Notes under the pieces: generated by a model | Told to the model about the DNA's origin: nothing | Seen by the model: only the letters and a program-made list of their open reading frames with translations | The model's database searches: none | Shown here: positions 5,768 to 10,812 of the stretch, piece after piece | Layout: each line of letters starts with the position of its first letter | Numbering within the stretch: the stretch's first letter is position 1 | Program-made: the position numbers and the translations under genes | DNA from: CBETVX01 sp965539935 | GTDB taxonomy: Bacteria > Bacillota > Clostridia > Peptostreptococcales > Caminicellaceae | Assembly: GCA_965539935.1 (NCBI GenBank) | Contig: CBETVX010000075.1 | Span: forward strand, 1 to 10,812 | Length of the DNA stretch: 10,812 nucleotides | Reading direction: 5' to 3'

Positions 5768-6868
5768 ATGTTGATTAATCAAGTTCTTAAAATTACAAAA
5801 TTGCTAACCCGGATATTATTTGTTTTGTTGGTAGCTGTTATATTGGTTATTATAATAACACGGTTTATAAACTATCAGAAAACCAGAATCAACACGGAAT
5901 TAGGCGTTCAGGAAGACTTGTATGTAGAATTAGGCGGTATAGAGCAATATATACAAATTAGAGGTGAAGATATTAATAATCCAGTAATTTTATTTTTGCA
6001 TGGAGGTCCAGGGTTTCCATTATCATATCTATCCTATTATTATCAGCCATATCTTGAATCAGATTATACCTTTGTTTGTTGGGATCAAAGGGGATCGGGA
6101 CGAACTTATTATAATAATCAAGTGACACAAGCTGACTTAACGCCTGAACAACTGCTTGCTGATGTTGATGATTTAGTTGAATATATATGCAGTAGATTTC
6201 ATAAAGAAAAGGTAATTATAATGGGGCATTCTTGGGGAACTGTTCTAGGCACTTTATATACCATGAATTATCCTGATAAAGTAGAAAGCTATATTGGTGT
6301 AGGGCAAGTGATTGATTTCGATGCAGGTAAAATTGAAGCGGCACTAGCTGCAAAAACACTTGCAAGTAAAGAGCATATGGAGTCAGATGTGATTACACTT
6401 ATGAATGAAATAGAAAGATTCAGCCAGGCATCCAATATAAACGAAATTGATATTCCTGGTATGGAAAAGATGATTCGAACCTCTCTAAGTTATTTAAAAG
6501 GCTCTGATGAACTAAATCCATTAAAAACAATGTGGCTGGGACTTACATCTCCTTATATATCAATTGATGATTTGCGTTGGTTTAAAAAAGCTTCCAACAC
6601 AGAAACTATTTTTGAGCTGGAAAAAAACTTAATAAATTATATGTACTATGATTTTGATATAAATGCCTTAGACAATCAATATGATGTACCCATTTACTAT
6701 ATTTCAGGAGGTAATGATTGGATTACACCCTATACTATGGTAGAAACCTATTATAATAACCTTGTAGCTCCTTCAAAGGATATGATAATTATAGATAATA
6801 CAGGACATACACCTTTCCTAGATCAACCTGAAAGATTTGCCGCTGCAGTAAAGCAGATACTTGATTAA
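5768..6868 (+). CDS. Membrane-anchored alpha/beta hydrolase, prolyl aminopeptidase (S33)-like
   Basis: An alpha/beta hydrolase of 366 residues, close to the proline iminopeptidase group, which removes N-terminal proline or cleaves related small substrates. An N-terminal hydrophobic helix (about 12-32) preceded by Lys and Arg should anchor it in the membrane, probably with the catalytic domain outside. Oxyanion motif HGGPG is at 78-82, then WDQRGSGRT (105-113), nucleophile elbow GHSWG (153-157, Ser155), acid GGNDW (Asp317) and base GH (His347). The triad and the cap region (about 180-290) are complete. GAGAGG at 5757-5762, 5 nt before the ATG, supports the start. It is monocistronic. Exact substrate cannot be read from the sequence; a lipase, esterase or epoxide-hydrolase-like activity is also possible. 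Confidence 0.88.
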   Translation: MLINQVLKITKLLTRILFVLLVAVILVIIITRFINYQKTRINTELGVQEDLYVELGGIEQYIQIRGEDINNPVILFLHGGPGFPLSYLSYYYQPYLESDYTFVCWDQRGSGRTYYNNQVTQADLTPEQLLADVDDLVEYICSRFHKEKVIIMGHSWGTVLGTLYTMNYPDKVESYIGVGQVIDFDAGKIEAALAAKTLASKEHMESDVITLMNEIERFSQASNINEIDIPGMEKMIRTSLSYLKGSDELNPLKTMWLGLTSPYISIDDLRWFKKASNTETIFELEKNLINYMYYDFDINALDNQYDVPIYYISGGNDWITPYTMVETYYNNLVAPSKDMIIIDNTGHTPFLDQPERFAAAVKQILD

Positions 6869-6892
6869 TAGATTTGAAATTTATTTATGTGA

Positions 6893-7056
6893 ATAAGGAT
6901 TGATGTAATAAAAGAGTATTTCAAAGACAATTTTACTGGATGTACATTAACAACAATAACATATACAGGTATGTAACAAAGGCACATGAAGAATTGGCAG
7001 AAAGAAATAAAGGGGGAAGTATAGATATAGTGCTAGCTTCTCTTATTGTGATATGA
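6893..7056 (+). pseudogene. Frameshifted coding remnant, possibly a DUF4829-like domain
   Basis: One frame (6893-6973) reads IDVIKEYFKDNFTGCTLTTI before a TAA at 6974. An overlapping frame then reads AHEELAERNKGGSIDIVLAS and stops at TGA 7054-7056, directly before a terminator. Joined by a one-base shift they look like the IKEYF ... C-L--I-Y ... IVLLS pattern I associate with small secreted clostridial domains of the DUF4829 type. No start codon with a ribosome binding site is visible. The family suggestion is tentative; the two-frame structure ending at a terminator is what is seen. Confidence 0.3.
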
Positions 7057-7094
7057 GAAAAACACGGCACTAGAAAAGCTGTGTTTCTTTTTTT
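7056..7094 (+). terminator. Rho-independent terminator
   Basis: AAACACGGC (7060-7068) pairs with GCTGTGTTT (7078-7086), nine pairs with one G-U, around a 9-nt loop, followed by C and a run of seven T. It would end transcripts of the hydrolase and of the broken frame just upstream. Confidence 0.75.
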
Positions 7095-7254
7095 CCCTTT
7101 GTCAATGGGTAAGGTGGGACCAATCCCGTTCTATTATTAACAATGACAAAGAATAGTTATAAGAAATATAAGTATAAATAAAACCATTTAAGTATAGTAC
7201 ATTTCTTAAGCTATAAATATAGTATATGAAGTTATTTTTAGGTCTATTAATTCA

Positions 7255-7283
7255 TTGAATTTATTGTTTTCTTAATATAAAAT
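7255..7283 (+). promoter_or_regulatory. Sigma-A type promoter for the LTD nuclease gene
   Basis: TTGAAT (7255-7260), a 17-bp spacer and TAAAAT (7278-7283), predicting a start near 7290 and a leader of about 70 nt. The leader has a weak hairpin, ACATTG-ATAA-CGATGT. The 160 nt upstream of the promoter, back to the terminator, shows only a short GGGA-CCAA-TCCC dyad near 7110. Confidence 0.6.
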
Positions 7284-7361
7284 ATAAGAGTTGCTAAATA
7301 AAAAAAAGACATTGATAACGATGTAAGATCTAAAATACTAATTTATAAGGAGTATATCAAA

Positions 7362-8456
7362 ATGACTAAAATAATAGACTTGTTTAATAATATGTCTTTA
7401 TCCTTAATGAAGAATAGAAAAAAATCAATTACTCTTACTTTGATACTATCACTTTTACTTATATTTGTAGGTTGTAATGACCCCGATATTGATAATACAA
7501 ATAAAGGGTATGTAGTCGAAATAACAGTTGATGGTAGTGAAGAAAGTAATTTAAATGAAGTGATGGAAACAGTTAAAGAAGATGAAGATCCATTTGAAGG
7601 TTATAGACTTATTGAAGTTGATGGCGGAGATCTATCAGGGCATAGAGAAAGTAATGTTGTAGTTGATATAGGTTTTGGTGATAGAGAATATTATGCTTAT
7701 ACAAATGAGTATGGTCAATTAGTAAAAGTAACTGCAAAGAAAATCATATTACAGGATGAATCAACTGAACCTGTTTTATCAACTGGAAGATATTATTCAG
7801 ATGAAGCAAAGGTTCCAGGTGTTGAAAGCAAAACATTAGATGAAGGACATGTAATTGCCGATTCTCTGGGAGGAGTTTCTAATGCATACAATATAACCCC
7901 TCAGAATAGTACCCTTAACAGACATGGTGATCAGGCATACATGGAAAAAGCTATTAGAGATGCTGGTGGATGTACAGACTTTGTGGCTATTATAACTTAC
8001 CCTAACACTGAAACACAGATTCCAAGTCACTATAGTTACACTTATACGATAAAAGGAAATACTATAAAAGATGAATTTGATAATGTAAATCCAGATGAAG
8101 AGAATTTAAAATTAGAAATAGAAGCCTCACAAGAGAAAGAAACACAGTCTACAGAAAAAGCAATAATAATTACTAAACTGGATAAAAAGGCTGAATATAT
8201 TGTCATAAAAAATTCAGGACAGGAGGCAGTGAATCTTAGGGGATGGAGAATTAGATCAGTAAAAGGTAATCAATCCTTTACATTTCCAAATTTCACCCTG
8301 AATCCTAACTCGACTGTAAAGGTTGGAGATTCTGAAAGGAATTCAGATATAGATTTTCATTGGCTAGATAGTAAAGGTGTTTGGAATAATACCAAAAGTG
8401 ACCCTGCAGAATTATATAATACTAAGGGAGAACTTGTAGATAGATATGATGATTAA
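7362..8456 (+). CDS. Lipoprotein DNA/RNA non-specific endonuclease with C-terminal lamin tail domain
   Basis: A predicted cell-surface nuclease of 364 residues. The N-terminus is a lipoprotein signal: NRKK, a hydrophobic stretch (about 22-35) and lipobox FVGC with Cys38 as the lipidated residue. An acidic linker follows. The nuclease part (about 80-235) fits the Endonuclea_NS_2-type beta-beta-alpha-metal fold: DEGHVIADSLGG (160-171) with the general-base His163, then NITPQNSTLN (177-186) and E195 as candidate metal and active-site residues. The C-terminus (about 265-364) reads as a lamin tail domain: AEYIVIKNSG, VNLRGWRIRS, FTFPNFTLNPNSTVKV and the ending AELYNTKGELVDRYDD. AAGGAG at 7347-7352, 9 nt before the ATG, sets the start; Met16 would give a more standard signal peptide but has no ribosome binding site. 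Likely roles are extracellular DNA or RNA degradation for nutrients or against incoming DNA (inference). Confidence 0.85.
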   Translation: MTKIIDLFNNMSLSLMKNRKKSITLTLILSLLLIFVGCNDPDIDNTNKGYVVEITVDGSEESNLNEVMETVKEDEDPFEGYRLIEVDGGDLSGHRESNVVVDIGFGDREYYAYTNEYGQLVKVTAKKIILQDESTEPVLSTGRYYSDEAKVPGVESKTLDEGHVIADSLGGVSNAYNITPQNSTLNRHGDQAYMEKAIRDAGGCTDFVAIITYPNTETQIPSHYSYTYTIKGNTIKDEFDNVNPDEENLKLEIEASQEKETQSTEKAIIITKLDKKAEYIVIKNSGQEAVNLRGWRIRSVKGNQSFTFPNFTLNPNSTVKVGDSERNSDIDFHWLDSKGVWNNTKSDPAELYNTKGELVDRYDD

Positions 8457-8486
8457 TATAGTAATTGAAATGAGCATCGAAAAGAG

Positions 8487-8514
8487 GGGTCAGGCTTGAA
8501 TTATTCCCTTATTA
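8487..8514 (+). repeat. 28-bp dispersed repeat, copy 2
   Basis: Identical over 28 bp to 5044-5071, in the same orientation, 30 nt after the nuclease stop codon. Both copies lie just after a gene or terminator, as REP-type elements often do. The preceding base differs (G here, A in copy 1), which keeps pairing to the CCCTT side as G-T instead of A-T. Confidence 0.7.
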
Positions 8515-8629
8515 CTATTTACAAGATAAAGATACCCAACAAGATAATAGAATTTTGGGAAATTACCTATATAAAGGTGAATTAATATAATAGTAAAATT
8601 TAAATAAATATAGTAAAAATAAAAAAATA

Positions 8630-8638
8630 TGATATAAT
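8630..8638 (+). promoter_or_regulatory. Extended -10 promoter of a short transcript
   Basis: TGA-TATAAT with no convincing -35. The predicted start is near 8645, only about 60 nt before a strong terminator, so the transcript would be short unless termination is conditional. Confidence 0.5.
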
Positions 8639-8644
8639 TGTTGA

Positions 8645-8705
8645 TAGTGATGACGCCAAAATGTTTATTTTGAAGAAGCCACTCCTTAGGGGAGGCTTCT
8701 TTTTT
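8645..8705 (+). ncRNA. Candidate small RNA or transcription-attenuating leader
   Basis: A consensus extended -10 is followed by a segment without a coding frame, a perfect hairpin CAAAAT-GTTT-ATTTTG (8657-8672) and the terminator hairpin (8673-8705). The whole would be about 60 nt. It matches no riboswitch or sRNA family I recognise. It could be an independent sRNA, or the leader of the MATE-like region downstream with the terminator as a control point. The call rests on promoter-hairpin-terminator spacing alone. Confidence 0.35.
8673..8705 (+). terminator. Strong Rho-independent terminator
   Basis: AAGAAGCC (8673-8680) pairs with GGCTTCTT (8694-8701). After an A-A mismatch the stem continues as CTCC with GGGG, including a T-G pair, around a 3-nt loop. 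A T-run follows (8700-8705). Confidence 0.85.
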
Positions 8706-8778
8706 AAATTTTTAGAGTATAGCTTTGGTTTTAAGGGATAATAATTAATTTTTTAAAGGAAAAAGAAGTAAGATAAAA

Positions 8779-8964
8779 TTGTATCATGATTTTAATTATG
8801 TAAAACCATTAGGATATTTTCTACCCTTTATTATAGTCCTTATGCTTTCATGGACTTATGGTGTAATAGATGGCATCTTTATCAAATATTTTGTTGGTAA
8901 AGCAGACTTTATTTCAGTAAGTTTTATTTATACTTGGAGAAGTTTCAAAAGATATGTAATTTAA
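8779..8964 (+). pseudogene. Truncated MATE-family transporter N-terminus
   Basis: The frame encodes 61 residues. Residues 7-47 (VKPLGYFLPFII, then GVIDGIFIKYFVG) look like the first transmembrane helix of a MATE-type exporter; DGIFIKYFVG aligns with DAFIVG of the intact MATE gene that follows. After about residue 48 the similarity is lost, and the frame ends FKRYVI and TAA at 8962-8964. The start is a TTG at 8779 without a well-placed ribosome binding site (AAAGGA is 18 nt away). Intact MATE proteins have about 450 residues, so this is a fragment, perhaps left by a deletion that joined the N-terminus to other sequence. It might also be an expressed one-helix peptide, which is less likely. Confidence 0.5.
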
Positions 8965-9018
8965 TACTAGCTATGAAGATAGAAACTAATCAATGGACTT
9001 ATAATTTGGAGGTATATA

Positions 9019-10377
9019 ATGAAAAATAATACAATGGATAAAAAATTAGCAAAAACATTAATAAATTTTAGTTTGCCTTTAGTATTAAGTGGATTGTTAC
9101 AACAATTATATAATTGGGCAGATGCCTTTATTGTTGGCAATGTTGAAGGTGAGATTGCCCTTGCTGCAATTGGTGTAACATCTGTAGTGAGTAGCCTTTT
9201 TATCATGGCCATAACAGGTTTTACATCGGGGGTTTCTATCTTATCAGCCCGTCATTACAAAGATGAAGATAGAAGTATGCAAAAGAAGATACTTTTGACA
9301 TTTATGACCATTGTAGTTGTGTTTTTTACTATAGGTAGTTTAATGACTATATTTTTTGTAGAACCTATATTAACAGTTTTAAAAACACCTTTAGAAATAT
9401 ATGAGACATCAAAAAATTATTTGACTATTATTTTACTAGGCATACCATTTATGGCTGTATATAATGTATATGCTTCTGTATTGCGTGGTATGGGAGATAG
9501 TAAAATGTCTTTTTATTCAGTATTTGTTTCAGCAGTTATTAATATAGTTTTAGATGTATTATTTGTAGTTGTATTTAGATGGCATGCAGAAGGTGCAGCT
9601 TTTGCAACTATTATTTCTCAATTTGGTATGACGATTTTTGTTATTTACTATGCAAGGAAAAAATATCCTTGCTTAAAAATAAAAGTAGAAAAGCTTATTT
9701 ATGGTAAAGTGTTAAAAAGTGGTAGTTTGTTAGCCTTACCAATTACTATTCAATCAGTTCTTGCATCCCTTGGGAATATAGGGCTACAAAACTTCATGAA
9801 TGGATTTGGAACGGCCACAGTAGCTGCCATTACAACTGCATATCGTGTTGATTCGTTGTTGTTATTACCAGTAATAAATTTAGGTACAGGGGTTGCTATC
9901 ATAACTTCACAAAATATTGGTCAAGGAAAATATAAAGAAGCAAATAGAAGTTTAGTTATAGGTTTAAAATTAAGTGTTATTATTTCATTAGCCCTTACTC
10001 TATTGGTAGTGAATTTTGGTGGGAATGTTATTGAGATTTTTGGGGTGAGCAATGTATCAGTAAATATTGGTGGGCAATTCTTTTCGATTTTAGGATGGTT
10101 TTATGTTATATATGGAGCAGCTATGGTTATGCGTGGTTACATTGAAGGACAGGGAAAGGTAATGTATTCAAGCATTATTAGTTTGTTTTCCCTTGGTCTA
10201 AGAATTATTTTATCTTATATTTTGGTGTCAAGATTTGATAATATGTCCATTGCCTATGCTGAAGGATTTGGATGGTGTTTTTTATGTATAGCTTATGTGC
10301 TAAAAGTAAAACATATTTTTAGAAGGGAAAATAATAATGAAATAATATTAAATCAGTCATTGGATTTGAAGAATTAG
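9019..10377 (+). CDS. MATE family efflux transporter
   Basis: A 12-helix cation-coupled multidrug and toxin extrusion protein of 452 residues, full length for the family, acting in the cytoplasmic membrane. The first helix has LPLVLSGLLQQLYNWADAF with the conserved Asp35 and FIVG. Family hallmarks are VLRGMGDSK (154-162), NIVLDVLFV (175-183), EGAAFATIISQ (191-201) and, in the second half, ATVAAITTAYRVDSL and the terminal-region VMRGYIEGQGK. The two six-helix halves are separated by a cytoplasmic loop near KKYPCLKIKVEKL. GGAGG at 9008-9012, 6 nt before the ATG, is a strong start. Likely substrates are cationic drugs or metabolites, not deducible here. It follows a truncated MATE-like piece. 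The only termination candidate downstream is an AT-only hairpin (10390-10408). Confidence 0.92.
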   Translation: MKNNTMDKKLAKTLINFSLPLVLSGLLQQLYNWADAFIVGNVEGEIALAAIGVTSVVSSLFIMAITGFTSGVSILSARHYKDEDRSMQKKILLTFMTIVVVFFTIGSLMTIFFVEPILTVLKTPLEIYETSKNYLTIILLGIPFMAVYNVYASVLRGMGDSKMSFYSVFVSAVINIVLDVLFVVVFRWHAEGAAFATIISQFGMTIFVIYYARKKYPCLKIKVEKLIYGKVLKSGSLLALPITIQSVLASLGNIGLQNFMNGFGTATVAAITTAYRVDSLLLLPVINLGTGVAIITSQNIGQGKYKEANRSLVIGLKLSVIISLALTLLVVNFGGNVIEIFGVSNVSVNIGGQFFSILGWFYVIYGAAMVMRGYIEGQGKVMYSSIISLFSLGLRIILSYILVSRFDNMSIAYAEGFGWCFLCIAYVLKVKHIFRRENNNEIILNQSLDLKN

Positions 10378-10389
10378 CAATGCCTTCAG

Positions 10390-10408
10390 ATTAAACTATT
10401 TGTTTAAT
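10390..10408 (+). terminator. Weak AT-rich hairpin after the MATE gene
   Basis: ATTAAAC and GTTTAAT form a 7-bp stem with a 5-nt loop, 12 nt after the MATE stop. A T-run (CTTTTTT) lies about 10 nt further on, so spacing is poor. It may be partly leaky, allowing read-through into the small gene. Confidence 0.3.
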
Positions 10409-10484
10409 ATACATTCACTTTTTTCTCTTGGACATCTAGGTATACTTACCACGGATTTATAGAGTATGAAAAGGAGTGCCTTAA

Positions 10485-10652
10485 TTGAGTAATAAAGAAA
10501 ATAAAAAAAGCGATATATCTTATCTTGCCATAGGAATTTCAATTGGTGTTGCCCTTGGGGCTGCATTTAATAATGTTGGACTTGGAATAGCCCTTGGAGT
10601 TGCAATTGGTGCAGCATTAGAGGGTATGAAATCTAAGAAAAAAGATGAATAG
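10485..10652 (+). CDS. Small glycine-zipper membrane protein (TTG start)
   Basis: A 55-residue protein translated from TTG at 10485, with AAGGAG at 10471-10476 spaced 8 nt away; no ATG fits, so gene finders that ignore TTG miss it. The basic start SNKENKKSD is followed by a hydrophobic core built of small-residue repeats: AIGISIGVALGAAFNN, then VGLGIALGVAIGAALEG, ending in SKKKDE. Glycine every fourth residue (GxxxG-like spacing) suggests one or two tightly packed membrane helices that oligomerise. Proteins of this kind are widespread in Firmicutes as unnamed glycine-zipper or hypothetical proteins; function unknown. It lies about 110 nt after the MATE gene and may be co-transcribed through a weak hairpin. 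Confidence 0.8.
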   Translation: MSNKENKKSDISYLAIGISIGVALGAAFNNVGLGIALGVAIGAALEGMKSKKKDE

Positions 10653-10682
10653 ATAAAAGAGAAGAGAAACATATGATGAGGG

Positions 10683-10730
10683 TATGATAAGGGGACGTTT
10701 CGTATGATAAGGGGACGTTTCGGTCGTCAT
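10683..10730 (+). repeat. Two tandem REP-like units at the left end of RAYT copy C
   Basis: TATGATAAGGGGACGTTTCG stands at 10683-10702 and is repeated exactly at 10703-10722, followed by GTCGTCAT (10723-10730). The core is the inverse of the units at the right ends of copies A and B. Confidence 0.8.
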
Positions 10731-10812
10731 ATATTTTTCAGAAAAAATTCTACTGTGAAGAAATTTTTAAGTTCAACAATTTAATATTAAAGGAAAAAAT
10801 AAATTAAAATAG
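10683..10812 (+). mobile_element. RAYT element copy C, 5' end only
   Basis: After the REP units, 10758-10812 is identical to 1951-2005, the untranslated leader of copy B, and the window ends there. Between the TCAT of the left end and this leader, copy C has 27 nt (10731-10757) where copy B has 6 (1945-1950). The transposase gene should begin about 64 nt beyond the window if the copy is complete. Confidence 0.85.

Noticed and set aside
7109..7124. GGGA-CCAA-TCCC dyad with following GTTCTATTATT as another REP unit
   Set aside because: It occurs once in the window with only a 4-bp stem, so there is no support for a repeat family.
8967..9212. Minus-strand frame overlapping the MATE start; similar frames at 3961-4146 and 7836-8030
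   Set aside because: All lie antisense to well-supported genes, lack ribosome binding sites and resemble no known protein.
2906..10682. The genes between copies B and C as one functional defence system
   Set aside because: Apart from hicA-hicB the genes have separate promoters or terminators and unrelated functions, and several gaps contain gene debris. It looks like an accumulation of independent accessory genes.

Overview
The window is AT-rich, and nearly every gene has a strong AGGAGG-like ribosome binding site, with TTG and GTG starts in use and short TATAAT promoters (some of the extended TGn type). Together with the gene families present, this points to a low-GC Firmicute, most likely a member of the Clostridia. 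No RNA gene or housekeeping gene is present, so the species cannot be fixed. The region reads as accessory chromosome: unrelated single genes, each with its own signals, separated by repeats and gene fossils.

Layout. Three copies of one REP-associated tyrosine transposase (RAYT, Y1/HUH, IS200-like) element lie in the same orientation. Copy A enters from the left edge with only its 3' end (1-144). Copy B is complete (about 1917-2905). Copy C leaves at the right edge with only its 5' end (10683-10812). Each is tipped by 20-bp REP-like units with the core GGGACGTTTCG, inverted between left and right ends. Between A and B, on the minus strand, is an AAA-ATPase-like/PD-(D/E)XK protein. Directly behind B is a hicA-hicB toxin-antitoxin pair; the hicA 5' end is fused to the right end of B, which supplies its first 16 codons. 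Next come a GrpB-family protein, a VOC/glyoxalase-fold protein, a membrane-anchored S33-type alpha/beta hydrolase, a lipoprotein nuclease with a C-terminal lamin-tail domain, a MATE efflux transporter and a 55-residue glycine-zipper peptide with a TTG start.

The gaps are not empty. They hold four convincing Rho-independent terminators, a second repeat family (an identical 28-bp sequence at 5044 and 8487), a fossil IS3-type orfA on the minus strand (5247-5411), a frameshifted coding remnant (6893-7056), a truncated MATE-like N-terminus (8779-8964), and a promoter-hairpin-terminator unit that could make a small RNA of about 60 nt (8645-8705).

How the pieces relate. Apart from hicA/hicB, the genes share no pathway. 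Surface nuclease, membrane hydrolase, VOC protein and efflux pump would fit defence or scavenging at the cell envelope, but that is inference. The strongest theme is genome dynamics: same-orientation, near-identical RAYT copies bracket a 1.8-kb and a 7.8-kb block of cargo and could support deletion or amplification by recombination. I found no clear new multi-gene system. The best leads are the REP-hicA fusion, the candidate small RNA and the LTD nuclease lipoprotein.
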